Shown: piece by piece, positions 44,201-51,084 of the stretch | Numbering within the stretch: the first letter of the stretch is position 1 | How the letters are laid out: each line of letters opens with the position of its first letter | Assembly (NCBI GenBank): GCA_035700805.1 | Contig: DASSOG010000043.1 | Span: forward strand, 1-64,000 | Reading direction: 5' to 3' | Source of the DNA: JAGWRI01 sp035700805 | GTDB lineage: Bacteria; Gemmatimonadota; Gemmatimonadetes; Gemmatimonadales; Gemmatimonadaceae | DNA length: 64,000 nt | The notes under the pieces: generated by a model | Told to the model about the DNA's origin: nothing | The model's input: the letters and a program-made list of their open reading frames with translations, nothing else | The model's database searches: none | Program-made: the position numbers and the translations under genes

Positions 44201-44458
44201 ACGGCACCACCAGATGTCATGGCGGCGTTCCCGGGCGGCTTCCGGCAGATCGCTGATATCTTCGGCGTCAGCCGCCGTGGATTCCGCTTCGGCGGCGGCG
44301 GTGGCGGACTGACCAGCCCCGGCACCTATCTGGTGTCTATCACAGTGGACGGCCAGACGTCGACGCAGGTCCTGCACGTGGAGCGCACGGACACCGCGCC
44401 AACCACGGCCGGTGGCGGCTTCGGATTCACCGAAGGCGACGGACACGACAAGAAGTAG
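41222..44458 (+). CDS. VPS10/sortilin-like BNR-repeat beta-propeller, secreted
   Basis: 1078 residues. Sec signal (LSLLAGALLVAPPTISA|Q). Many BNR/Asp-box motifs spread over residues about 30-800: GVWKTTNNGITF, GVYKSTDGGLTWK, GLFKTTDGGNTWK, GLWHSTDAGNTW, GLYRSEDGGKTWR, YQTTDGGKTFQ. These build sortilin-type propellers. After residue about 850 a FlgD-like beta region (TVGNLGGSGQPGIHTVTWNF) is interrupted by a Gly/Arg-rich low-complexity insert (about 955-1000), then resumes (GTYLVSITVDGQTSTQVLHVER). Such proteins are abundant in Gemmatimonadota and Acidobacteriota; often annotated as glycosyl hydrolases, without proof of catalysis. Confidence 0.88.
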   Translation: MHRYRLLSLLAGALLVAPPTISAQQLDSATTAGVRWRNIGPANFDGRVNAIDGVGFPSKTFYVGAAAGGVWKTTNNGITFRSLFTDQTTASVGALKIAPSDSNVVWVGTGDPNSRNTIEPGDGVYKSTDGGLTWKLMGLKTGQMVGEIAIDPRDANVVYVAELGHAWDNEGERGLFKTTDGGNTWKRIKYIDNKTGFVDVQIDPSNPNNIFAASWQRIRGPYFLNSGGPGSGLWHSTDAGNTWTEVKGGGFPSTEMGRIRVAFAPSAPSTVYALVEADSMRTKNHPILAPASDSIGADPKTPEKQRLLSGLYRSEDGGKTWRWMNDANTRPFYYSNLKVDPDRPNRVYFSSTPLLFSDDGGKTARTTTGDAHVDDHALWIDPGDGQHWLVGNDGGVYQTWDRGGNFHYLNKLPIAQFYDLSFDYDHPYNVCAGAQDNGGWCGPSARKQGPVTNSYWFTISGGDGFYTAQDPTNPQLVWGESQGGGVVRTDLRTGERASMRKPSWNDHYAIFEDSIIVARGDTTRPATNEQKAHIAQLRAEQKADSAARDMRFNWESPFFISNFNPRVFYMAGNRVLKSMDRGDDLYPISPDLTTNNAEKLHVALVTTGGITSDATGAETYCTIVSLAESYVRPGWLYAGTDDGKVWLTHNDGATWEDLTGRFPGVPAETWVSRIEPSHFDTNTFYVTFDNHRNNDFKPYVYQTTDGGKTFQSVASDLPASQDEPNFIHVIREDPYNRDLLFVGSSRAAYVSIDRGAHWSRFMSDMPTVPVYDLKIHPRDHDLIAATFGRGIWIANIAPVEQLNAKVLASNVHLFEPVMAFQYGQGPEVGASSNGEGQGVYNAPSPAYGADISYRLASAVRGQVHVIITNAAGDTVGNLGGSGQPGIHTVTWNFQSAVRAPEPPKSPSELRDSILQARKTDMVIDSLAKAGMDPAVIKQLRDVAASGNVMALFGGGGRGGFGRGGGAAPGGWDARPAEGPMPGGSARGGRGGGRTAPPDVMAAFPGGFRQIADIFGVSRRGFRFGGGGGGLTSPGTYLVSITVDGQTSTQVLHVERTDTAPTTAGGGFGFTEGDGHDKK

Positions 44459-44481
44459 GCAGTCTTCGTTATCCAGACTCC

Positions 44482-44522
44482 AGCGCCCGTCGGTACACTG
44501 TACCGGCGGGCGCTTGGTTTTT
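44482..44522 (+). terminator. Intrinsic terminator after the VPS10-like gene
   Basis: AGCGCCCG-T-CGGTAC (44482-44496) pairs with GTACCG-G-CGGGCGCT (44500-44514) around a three-base loop, with one T-G wobble, followed by TGG and a run of five T. It begins 23 bases after the stop codon. Confidence 0.9.
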
Positions 44523-44542
44523 CTCCCCTGACGTGCGCGGGT

Positions 44543-44776
44543 TCAGCGGTCGTCCAGCTCCAGCTCCTCGCGCGCATCCTCAATCGCGTTCGCCGGCACC
44601 AGCACGTCCACGCCCCTGGCCGTCACTCCCTGGAACCCCGGCCCGAAGATCCCCACGATGTCGTTCCCGCGCGAAATGGCGGGAATACCCACCGCCTCCA
44701 GTCGCGAAACAGCCATGTCGGCTTCCAGCGCCGATCCGAACGACGTCAACTTTGTCCACTCCGATTCATTCGCCAT
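44543..44776 (-). CDS. DUF2007 small protein
   Basis: 77 residues. WTKLTSFGSALEADMAVSRLEAVGIPAISRGND and VDVLVPANAIEDAREELE give the DUF2007 ferredoxin-like pattern (often called putative signal-transducing protein). No membrane helix. It diverges from the chorismate-mutase leader and ends close to the terminator of the VPS10-like gene. Function unknown. Confidence 0.75.
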   Translation of the reverse strand: MANESEWTKLTSFGSALEADMAVSRLEAVGIPAISRGNDIVGIFGPGFQGVTARGVDVLVPANAIEDAREELELDDR

Positions 44777-44852
44777 GCGCCCGGCCTGCGTTGGAGTCTG
44801 GTGGCAAGATAGGTCGCGGGCCCGCTGGAATCACCCCCGCCAGTAGCCGACC

Positions 44853-44993
44853 ATGGGACCCCCAGGCATCCTTGCCCTTGCCTCATTGGGCATTACCTTC
44901 TGGGACATGACGTTCACCCGCCTCGCGTCCTATTACCGCTCTTACCGCGCGGCCCTTTCCATGGGCGGTGATCGGGAGCACGTGCGCGGCTGA
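44853..44993 (+). CDS. Tyrosine-rich leader peptide of the chorismate mutase / tyrA operon
   Basis: A 46-codon ORF (ATG 44853; an internal ATG at 44907 would give 28 residues). It encodes FTRLASYYRSYRAAL, with Tyr codons at 44931-44936 (two in a row) and 44943-44945 and Phe codons at 44898 and 44913. It has no homology to structural proteins, is unaccompanied by a good Shine-Dalgarno sequence, and sits 26 bases before a perfect intrinsic terminator that itself precedes the chorismate mutase gene. That is the position and composition expected of an attenuation leader, in which ribosome stalling at Tyr codons reports tRNA-Tyr charging. Which ATG is used is uncertain. Confidence 0.6.
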   Translation: MGPPGILALASLGITFWDMTFTRLASYYRSYRAALSMGGDREHVRG

Positions 44994-45053
44994 ACGCGCG
45001 CTGGCACACTCGACTGACCGAAGCCCGTGGAATTTCCACGGGCTTCTTTTTTT
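44932..45053 (+). promoter_or_regulatory. Transcription attenuator with mutually exclusive stems (tyrosine-responsive, predicted)
   Basis: Region 1 ATTACCGCTC (44932-44941, over the Tyr codons) pairs with GGGCGGTGAT (44963-44972): 10 pairs with two wobbles. Region 2 TTCCATGGGC (44957-44966) pairs with region 3 GCCCGTGGAA (45023-45032): 10 pairs with one wobble. Region 3 also forms the left arm of the terminator with region 4 (45036-45046). The 1:2 and 2:3 stems share 44963-44966, and 2:3 excludes 3:4. A ribosome stalled at the Tyr codons would cover region 1, free region 2 and prevent termination. The pairings are read directly; regulation is inferred. Confidence 0.65.
45020..45053 (+). terminator. 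Attenuator terminator before chorismate mutase
   Basis: GAAGCCCGTGG (45020-45030) pairs perfectly with CCACGGGCTTC (45036-45046), 11 base pairs around a five-base loop, followed directly by seven T (45047-45053). It lies 28 bases upstream of the chorismate mutase ATG and after only the short leader ORF, so it must act in the leader rather than end a full gene. Confidence 0.9.
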
Positions 45054-45081
45054 CACCTCGCGGTACCGCACTGGAGACCCC

Positions 45082-45402
45082 ATGAGCACGCCTCCGCCCC
45101 TGCCCCCCGATCCACCCACCGCTGACCCAGGGGACAATGCACTCACTCAGCTCCGGCTGGAGATGGAAGCGCTGGACCGGGACGTCATCCGGCTGATCGC
45201 ACGACGCGTCGACCTGGCGCGCCAGATCGGTGCCGTGAAGCGCGCCGCGGGCTTGCCGGCTGTCGATCCAGTGCGTGAAGCGGCCGTGATCAGCCACGTG
45301 AGCGAGGTCGCGAGGGCAGAAGGCGCTCCCGAGGAGGACATGCGCCATCTCTTCTGGCACATCATCGGCATGTCTCGGCGCGTCCAGCTCGTGGAGGAAT
45401 GA
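45082..45402 (+). CDS. Chorismate mutase, AroQ class
   Basis: 106 residues from ATG 45082, with GGAG seven bases upstream. All-helical AroQ fold: LRLEMEALDRDVIRLIARRVDLARQIGAVKRAAGLPAVDPVREAAVI, with the conserved Arg and Lys of the active site in ARRVDLARQIGAVK. It converts chorismate to prephenate, the substrate of the next gene. The stop overlaps the tyrA start (ATGA). The frame is open from 44968 but the upstream part runs through the terminator and is not coding. Confidence 0.88.
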   Translation: MSTPPPLPPDPPTADPGDNALTQLRLEMEALDRDVIRLIARRVDLARQIGAVKRAAGLPAVDPVREAAVISHVSEVARAEGAPEEDMRHLFWHIIGMSRRVQLVEE

Positions 45403-46277
45403 CCATGCCCGCCGCCTCACACCTGCCGTCGCCCACGCCCGCCCTTCCCTTGCCGTCCCATGTCGGGATCGTGGGGCTGGGCCTCATGGGTGGATCCCTG
45501 GCGCGGGACCTCGCGGCCCGTGGCGTGCGTGTTACCGCATTTGACCGCGACGCCGATCCCACCTGGTTGTTGCCGGACGACGTGCACCTGACAACCACGG
45601 TAGCGGAGGTAGCCGCGGCCCCGGTGATCGTCCTTGCAGTGCCGGTGAACGCCTCGCTGGAGCTGCTCGATGAACTGCGGCTGCACATCACCGCACGACA
45701 TGTCATACTCGATACGGGAAGCACCAAGACGCATGTCGTGGCGCGCGCCCGGGCGCTGGGCATGGCCCGGCGGTTTGTGGGGTGCCATCCATTCGCTGGC
45801 GACCATCACTCGGGATGGAGTGCGTCGCGCAGGGAGCTGTTCGCCGGCGCCACCATCTTCATCTGCCCGTCGCCGGAAACCGACCCTCACGCCCTGGAAG
45901 TCGCCACCGCCCTTTGGACTGCGGTTGGTGGTGTCACGCAGGTCACCGATGCCGCACAACACGACCAGTGCATGGCCCTCGCCAGCCATTTACCCCACCT
46001 GTTGAGCGTGACCCTCTCCCTCACGCTGCGCGACGCCGGCGTGCCTCCCGGTGCCCTCGGTCCCGGTGGTCGCGACGTAGCGCGCCTCGCGGGTGGGTCC
46101 CCGGAAATGTGGGTGGACATCGTGACGCAGAATCGTGGCGCGATCGCCGACGCCCTGGAGCGTTACGAGCACCACTTCACCGAATTGCGGACTGTCGTGG
46201 CAACGAGCAGCGACGCTGAGCTGGGCGCGATGCTGGCTGCTGGACGCGAGTGGCACTCCGCCCGGCACACCACCTGA
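45399..46277 (+). CDS. tyrA: Prephenate (or arogenate) dehydrogenase
   Basis: 292 residues. N-terminal Rossmann motif GIVGLGLMGGSLARDLAARG (about 24-43), then ILDTGSTKTHVV and the catalytic/substrate motif VGCHPFAGDHHSGWSASRRELFAG. The C-terminal dimerisation domain has AQHDQCMALASHLPHLLS and FTELRTVV. NAD(P)-dependent oxidative decarboxylation of prephenate to 4-hydroxyphenylpyruvate commits flux to tyrosine. It is co-translated with chorismate mutase, forming a two-gene tyrosine branch under the predicted attenuator. No ACT domain is present, so feedback control at the enzyme level is not evident. Confidence 0.93.
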   Translation: MTMPAASHLPSPTPALPLPSHVGIVGLGLMGGSLARDLAARGVRVTAFDRDADPTWLLPDDVHLTTTVAEVAAAPVIVLAVPVNASLELLDELRLHITARHVILDTGSTKTHVVARARALGMARRFVGCHPFAGDHHSGWSASRRELFAGATIFICPSPETDPHALEVATALWTAVGGVTQVTDAAQHDQCMALASHLPHLLSVTLSLTLRDAGVPPGALGPGGRDVARLAGGSPEMWVDIVTQNRGAIADALERYEHHFTELRTVVATSSDAELGAMLAAGREWHSARHTT

Positions 46278-46294
46278 AACCAGGTATCAGGTGG
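46270..46294. terminator. Hairpin spanning both stops at the tyrA convergent junction
   Basis: CCACCTGA (46270-46277) pairs with TCAGGTGG (46287-46294). The arms contain the stop codons of tyrA and of the opposing Tat lipoprotein gene. No T-tract follows, so bidirectional termination is only suggested. Confidence 0.35.
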
Positions 46295-47033
46295 ACCGCA
46301 TGTAATGGCAGCCGGCCACCTGCGCACGCATCACGGCAAAGATGCCCGATGGCTGGAGCATCACGCTGGGCAGCAGGTGCCGACGCAGCTCGTCGAACAT
46401 TGCGTCGGGCTTGTCTCCCGTCCGCGAGGCGATCATTCCCGCCATCCCCTCGGTTGCCAGCGCACACCCCAGCACCACGACACCCTGGGCCAGCATGGTC
46501 TCCAGCGCCAGGTCGCCGTACTCCTTGTTGCTCGGATCCGCCTTCCAGAACGGATTGCGCACCGCCCACTTGCCCGTGGCGGGATCCTTGATCCTGGTCG
46601 TTTCGCCAAGCTTGTACCGCGCCCACATCGTGTCATCCAGGATCATCGGGATGGCGCGATGTCGGACAACAATGACCGCGTTCACGTCCGCGTCGCCCAG
46701 CTTGTACACGTCCTTGAATTCCTTGCGATACGCGTAAGCGTTGAACAAGGCCGTGCCCTCATCAACCTCCGGCGAATCGAACACCGCGCGATACTTGCCG
46801 GTAAGGCCGTTGGTCCATGCGTCGTCGAACTCGAGCTTCGGAAGCGCGGGCGCGGCGGGCAACCTGGGCGCCCCATCTCCAAGCCCTGATTCCGGCGCCG
46901 GACTGGTCGACGCAACAGCACCAGTGCCAGTGGCGCACGCCGTAGCAGCGAGCGTCACGGCTGCTGTTGCCAACTGGCCAAGGAACACTCGGCGAGCAGT
47001 GCCGGCTGGACCATCGAGGACAGGATCGGACAC
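46287..47033 (-). CDS. Tat-exported lipoprotein of unknown function
   Basis: 248 residues from GTG 47033, chosen because GGAGG lies seven bases upstream; the frame extends to 47093 into a palindrome next to the tRNA. The N-terminus has a twin-arginine signal (TARRVFLGQL) followed by a lipobox (AATAC). The mature part includes VNAVIVVRHRAIPMILDD and MLAQGVVVLGCALATEGMAGMI. This is reminiscent of DsrE-like folds, but the match is too weak to assert. The Tat signal implies export after folding or cofactor loading. Confidence 0.6.
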   Translation of the reverse strand: MSDPVLDGPAGTARRVFLGQLATAAVTLAATACATGTGAVASTSPAPESGLGDGAPRLPAAPALPKLEFDDAWTNGLTGKYRAVFDSPEVDEGTALFNAYAYRKEFKDVYKLGDADVNAVIVVRHRAIPMILDDTMWARYKLGETTRIKDPATGKWAVRNPFWKADPSNKEYGDLALETMLAQGVVVLGCALATEGMAGMIASRTGDKPDAMFDELRRHLLPSVMLQPSGIFAVMRAQVAGCHYMRST

Positions 47034-47065
47034 TGGCGCCTCCGGGAGGTGGGGACAATCGCAAA

Positions 47066-47089
47066 CGCCCCGCGATGCATCGCGGGGCG
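47066..47089 (-). terminator. Perfect palindrome, probable tRNA-Cys terminator
   Basis: A 24-base perfect palindrome: CGCCCCGCGA (47066-47075) and TCGCGGGGCG (47080-47089) around TGCA. It lies 14 bases 3' of tRNA-Cys on the minus strand and is followed there by TTT. It probably ends the tRNA transcript ahead of the Tat lipoprotein gene. Confidence 0.55.
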
Positions 47090-47103
47090 CCAACAGAGTT
47101 CAG

Positions 47104-47175
47104 AGGTGCGGGCGGGAATCGAACCCGCGAATAGCGGTTTTGCAGACCGCTGCCTTACCACTTGGCTACCGCACC
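47104..47175 (-). tRNA. tRNA-Cys (anticodon GCA)
   Basis: A complete cloverleaf on the minus strand. The acceptor arm GGTGCGG pairs with CCGCACC and the discriminator is U. The D arm is GCCAAGTGGTAAGGC. The anticodon stem GCGGT/ACCGC encloses the loop CTGCAAA, anticodon GCA. The T arm is GCGGG-TTCGAAT-CCCGC. The CCA end is not encoded. It is flanked by the Tat lipoprotein gene and the Lrp-type regulator. Confidence 0.95.
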
Positions 47176-47317
47176 GAAGTGCCCGGAACCTACTTTCTGC
47201 CTCCAATCCTGCCAAGCAGATATCGCCGCCCGCACGCAACACAGCCAGCCAGCAGGTCCAGCTTGACATTATCGGAAACATACGCTGTATTGGCTTGTCA
47301 ACAAAAGCGAGCTGGCC

Positions 47318-47785
47318 ATGGATGCCTTGGATTTCAAAGTTTTGCGACGACTTCAGGAGTTCGGTCGCGACAGTTGGACCAACCTCGGCTCCCTTCTGGG
47401 CATCACCGCACAGGCGGCGGCTGATCGCGTCCACAAGCTCGAGCAACAAGGGGTCATCCACAGCTACGCCGCACTGGTGGACCCGGACGCCGTCGGGCTC
47501 CACCTGATGGCGTTCGTCTCGGTGACCCTGGAGCGCCCCCGGTTCCGGGGCAACTTCCTCGAGCACGTCACCTCCCTCTCGGAGGTTCAGGAGTGCCACC
47601 ACGTTTCAGGTGACGACGACTATATCCTGAAGCTCCGCTGCCGAAGCCTCTCGGACCTCGAGCGTCTGGTGTCCACCGAGATCCGCGGCATGCCCGGCGT
47701 GCTGCGCACCCGCACCACCGTCGTCCTCCGCACCAGCAAGGAAACCCTGGCCCTGCCCCTGGTCACCGGGCCAGTGGAGACGTGA
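47318..47785 (+). CDS. Lrp/AsnC-family transcriptional regulator
   Basis: 155 residues. N-terminal HTH (LDFKVLRRLQEFGRDSWTNLGSLLGITAQAAADRVHKLEQQGVI) is followed by the RAM/ACT-like ligand domain (AFVSVTLERPRFRGNFLEHV, VQECHHVSGDDDYILKLRCRSLSDLERLV). Family members sense amino acids and control nearby metabolism genes. It lies 238 bases upstream of the type III glutamine synthetase gene in the same direction, so control of nitrogen assimilation is a reasonable inference. Confidence 0.9.
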   Translation: MDALDFKVLRRLQEFGRDSWTNLGSLLGITAQAAADRVHKLEQQGVIHSYAALVDPDAVGLHLMAFVSVTLERPRFRGNFLEHVTSLSEVQECHHVSGDDDYILKLRCRSLSDLERLVSTEIRGMPGVLRTRTTVVLRTSKETLALPLVTGPVET

Positions 47786-47915
47786 GCGGCCACCAGCCGC
47801 CCGTCCGGCGGTGCCCGGGCGGTCCGCCGGGTCCGGCGGTTCCGACCGACCCCATGGACAGAACACACCCGTGACCAATCCGGTGCTGATATTGCAAAAA
47901 CATGCGGCGATTGTG

Positions 47916-47952
47916 TAGATTCTTCCGTCCAATCGTGCAATTTGACTGTCAA
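47916..47952 (+). promoter_or_regulatory. Promoter/operator-like region before glnN
   Basis: TAGATT (47916-47921) resembles the -10-like hexamers elsewhere in the window. It is followed by the palindrome TTGACTGTCAA (47942-47952), flanked by two copies of TCGTGCA (47933-47939 and 47954-47960). The gap is A/T-rich compared with its surroundings. The palindrome may bind the adjacent Lrp-type regulator; this is untested. Confidence 0.35.
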
Positions 47953-48023
47953 GTCGTGCACCTTTTGCGCGGGTGGATAATCGCGGCACACGCATCCACC
48001 CCCGCCAACTCCCGACCACATCC

Positions 48024-50234
48024 ATGTCAACCTCATCGTCTGGCCGCGCCGCCGCCCTCCGCGACGTCGTGGCCCGCACGCCGTTGCTGCCCAAGGCTCC
48101 GTACCCCGCCCCCATCTCCGCCCAGTTCGGCATCAACACCTTCGGCGCCCGGCAGATGCAGGAGAAGTTGCCGAAAGTCGTATACGACAAACTCGTCGCC
48201 TGCATCCGGCTGGGGAACAAGCTCGACTTGGAGATCGCGCCCATCGTCGCGCAAGCCATCCGGGACTGGGCCATTGCCCGCGGCGCCACGCACTTCACGC
48301 ACTGGTTCCAGCCGCAAACGGGCCTCACCGCCGAAAAGCACGACGCCTTCCTGACCTTCAATGGACACCACGAGCCGGTGGAGTCATTCTCCGGCGCGCA
48401 GCTCATCCAGAGCGAACCCGATGCGTCCAGCTTCCCCTCCGGCGGATTGCGCGCCACCTGGGAAGCCCGGGGCTACACGGCCTGGAATCCGGCGAGCCCG
48501 GTGTTCATCGTCGAATCGGGCGGGGTACGCACCCTCTGCGTCCCGTCGGTGTTCATTGGCTACAACGGCGAAGCGCTGGACGAGATGACCCCGCTGCTCC
48601 GCAGTTCGGACGTGCTTTCCACCAAGGCCATCGAACTCCTCTCGTTGCTCGGTGAAAAGGGCATCCAGCGGGTGTACACGACGCTCGGCCCCGAGCAGGA
48701 GTATTTCCTGATCGACCGCGGCTACTTTGCCCTGCGCCCCGACCTGGTCATGTCGGGCCGCACGCTCCTCGGCGCGGGCCCGTCCCGCGGGCAGCAGCTC
48801 GAGGACCACTACTTTGGCGGCATTCCGGAGCGCAGCCAGGCCTGCATCGCCGAGGTGGAGCACGAACTGTACAAGCTGGGCGTGCCGATCATAACGCGGC
48901 ACAACGAGGTGGCGCCGTCGCAGTTTGAAATGGCACCGATGTTTGAGGAAACCGATATCGCCGTGGACCACAACCAGCTCGTCATGGCCACCCTGCGCAA
49001 GGTGGCCCTGCGCCACGGCTTGCAGGCGCTGCTGCACGAGAAGCCCTTCGCGGGCATCAACGGATCGGGCAAGCACTGCAACTGGGCCATGGCCATCACG
49101 TCCGACCGTCCGGAGCTGGATGGACTCAACCTGCTCAAGCCCGGCAACACCCCGCACCAGAACATCCGCTTCCTGCTCTTCCTGGCGGCCATCCTGCAGG
49201 GAGTGCACCGCCACGCCGGCTTGCTGCGCGCCGGCATCGCGTCCTCGGGCAACGAACATCGCCTGGGCGCCAACGAGGCCCCACCCGCCATCATCAGCGT
49301 GTTCATGGGCCGCACCCTCACGCAGGTCATCGACAACATTGCCGGCGGCAAGGCCAACGGGAATGCTGAGCACGCCATGATCAAGCTCGGCGTGGCCAAG
49401 CTGCCCGACATCGAGCAGGACAACACCGACCGCAATCGTACGTCGCCCTTCGCCTTCACGGGCAACAAGTTCGAGTTTCGCGCCGTGGGCTCGTCGGCGT
49501 CCATCGCCTTCCCGGTATGCCTGCTCAACACCGCCGTCGCCGAATCCATCGGTGAACTGACCACGATGCTGCGGGCAGAATTGAAGAAGACGAAGAAAGT
49601 GGAGGACGCCGTCCTGAAGGTGGTGCGACCCGTCTTCCGCGCCACCAAGGCCATCCGGTTTGAGGGCAACAACTACTCCGATGCGTGGGTCAAGGAAGCC
49701 GAGAAGCGCGGGTTGCCAAACCTGCGCCGCACCCCCGAGGCGCTCGCCCAACTCACCACCCCCAAGTCGCGCAAACTGCTCACCGAACTCGGCGTGTTCA
49801 CCCTCAAGGAACTGGCGTCCCGGGTACACGTCCGTCGGGAGCGGTACGTCAAGGACATCCTCATCGAGGCACACGCCATGCGCGACCTGGTTGACACCAT
49901 GGTGCTGCCGGCCGGCTATGCCTGGTCGGCCCCGCTCCTGCGGGCCGCCGCCGACGCCAAGGTCGCAGGCGTTGACGCGACGACGCTCCGCGCGGCGGCC
50001 AGACAGGCCACCGCCTTGGTGGCCGCGCTCCGCCGCACGCGCGACGTGCTTGACAAGGCCATCAAGAAGGCCGAATCCATGCACGCCACGCTGGAAGCAC
50101 AGGCCAGGCACTGCACTGCGGCCGTGGCCGACGCCATGCAGGCCGTTCGCGAGGCCTCCGACGAGCTGGAGGCGGTCGTGGACGACCAGCACTGGCCCCT
50201 GCCCAAGTATCGAGAAATGCTCTTCCCGGTCTGA
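48024..50234 (+). CDS. glnN: Glutamine synthetase type III
   Basis: 736 residues from ATG 48024; an in-frame GTG at 47973 is less likely. GSIII-specific N-terminus (FGINTFGARQMQEKLPKVVYDKL, THFTHWFQPQTGLTAEKHDAF, SFSGAQLIQSEPDASSFPSGG). Active-site motifs GPEQEYFLIDRGYF, EVAPSQFEMAPMFEE and KPFAGINGSGKHCNWAMA are all present. Length is within the family's about 700-730. It makes glutamine from glutamate, ammonia and ATP. A second, type I enzyme is encoded at 52936. Confidence 0.96.
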   Translation: MSTSSSGRAAALRDVVARTPLLPKAPYPAPISAQFGINTFGARQMQEKLPKVVYDKLVACIRLGNKLDLEIAPIVAQAIRDWAIARGATHFTHWFQPQTGLTAEKHDAFLTFNGHHEPVESFSGAQLIQSEPDASSFPSGGLRATWEARGYTAWNPASPVFIVESGGVRTLCVPSVFIGYNGEALDEMTPLLRSSDVLSTKAIELLSLLGEKGIQRVYTTLGPEQEYFLIDRGYFALRPDLVMSGRTLLGAGPSRGQQLEDHYFGGIPERSQACIAEVEHELYKLGVPIITRHNEVAPSQFEMAPMFEETDIAVDHNQLVMATLRKVALRHGLQALLHEKPFAGINGSGKHCNWAMAITSDRPELDGLNLLKPGNTPHQNIRFLLFLAAILQGVHRHAGLLRAGIASSGNEHRLGANEAPPAIISVFMGRTLTQVIDNIAGGKANGNAEHAMIKLGVAKLPDIEQDNTDRNRTSPFAFTGNKFEFRAVGSSASIAFPVCLLNTAVAESIGELTTMLRAELKKTKKVEDAVLKVVRPVFRATKAIRFEGNNYSDAWVKEAEKRGLPNLRRTPEALAQLTTPKSRKLLTELGVFTLKELASRVHVRRERYVKDILIEAHAMRDLVDTMVLPAGYAWSAPLLRAAADAKVAGVDATTLRAAARQATALVAALRRTRDVLDKAIKKAESMHATLEAQARHCTAAVADAMQAVREASDELEAVVDDQHWPLPKYREMLFPV

Positions 50235-50411
50235 GGCCCAGGGGTTTTCGGCATGCAGGGTGCCCAGCCGGTGCCGTGACCTGACGCACATCCCGGCCGG
50301 CGCAGATCCCGGGTGCGAGCTTTCGATGTTGCACCCGGCGCGCGGGAGATTACCTTCGTGTCGCCCGACCTCCAGGCCGGGTATCCCCTGTTCTGGATGG
50401 AGGCACGTCTT

Positions 50412-51071
50412 ATGCGCGCGCGTTTCCCGGTTTGGCTGGCCGCTGCCGCGGTCGTTGTAGCGCTCCCCCCGCAGGCTGGTGCGCAGGATGCATTTGAGGG
50501 AGTCATCACCTTCCAGACGAGCTTCAGCGAACGTGGCCCGCAATCCATGACCTATTCGGTCAAGGGCAACAACGCGCGAATGGATGTTTCCATGGAAGGC
50601 ATGAACATGTTCACGCTGTACGACAAGACCGCTAATACCATGGACATGGTGATTCCGGATCGGAAGATGTACATGGAACGTTCCATGGCCAACATGTCTC
50701 CCTTCTCGGACTCCGTAGCAGCCAACTCAAAGCTCACCTGGACCGGGAACAAGGAGACGATTGCCGGCTACGAGTGCGAGCACGCCACCGTGACCGAGAA
50801 GGATGGCTCAGCCGCTGACATCTGCCTGGCCAAGGGGCTTGGATCCTTCATGCTGTTGAATGGCGGGATGGGCGCTCGAGGTCGTGGCGATGCGCCTGAC
50901 TGGACGGAAACCGTCGGCAAGATGTTCCCGCTGAAGGTCACCCAGGACGGCAAGGTTCAACTCGAAGTCACCTCGATCCAGAAGAAGTCACTCGATGCTG
51001 CCCTGTTCAAGGTCCCGGATGGCTTCATGAAGATGAGTATGCCGGGTGGCGGCGGTGGGGATACCCGTTGA
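50412..51071 (+). CDS. Secreted DUF4412 protein
   Basis: 219 residues from ATG 50412, which has GGAGG eight bases upstream. Signal peptide (VWLAAAAVVVALPPQAGA|Q). Then FEGVITFQTSFSERG, MTYSVKGNNARMDVSMEGM and MVIPDRKMYME match DUF4412, an outer-membrane-lipoprotein-carrier-like beta structure. It is followed by another secreted protein and a phosphodiester glycosidase on the same strand with tiny gaps, suggesting an operon. Confidence 0.75.
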   Translation: MRARFPVWLAAAAVVVALPPQAGAQDAFEGVITFQTSFSERGPQSMTYSVKGNNARMDVSMEGMNMFTLYDKTANTMDMVIPDRKMYMERSMANMSPFSDSVAANSKLTWTGNKETIAGYECEHATVTEKDGSAADICLAKGLGSFMLLNGGMGARGRGDAPDWTETVGKMFPLKVTQDGKVQLEVTSIQKKSLDAALFKVPDGFMKMSMPGGGGGDTR

Positions 51072-51084
51072 CGTGGAGATCGCC

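Noticed and set aside
48384..50543. 719-codon frame opposite glnN
   Set aside because: Antisense shadow of a well-conserved type III glutamine synthetase.
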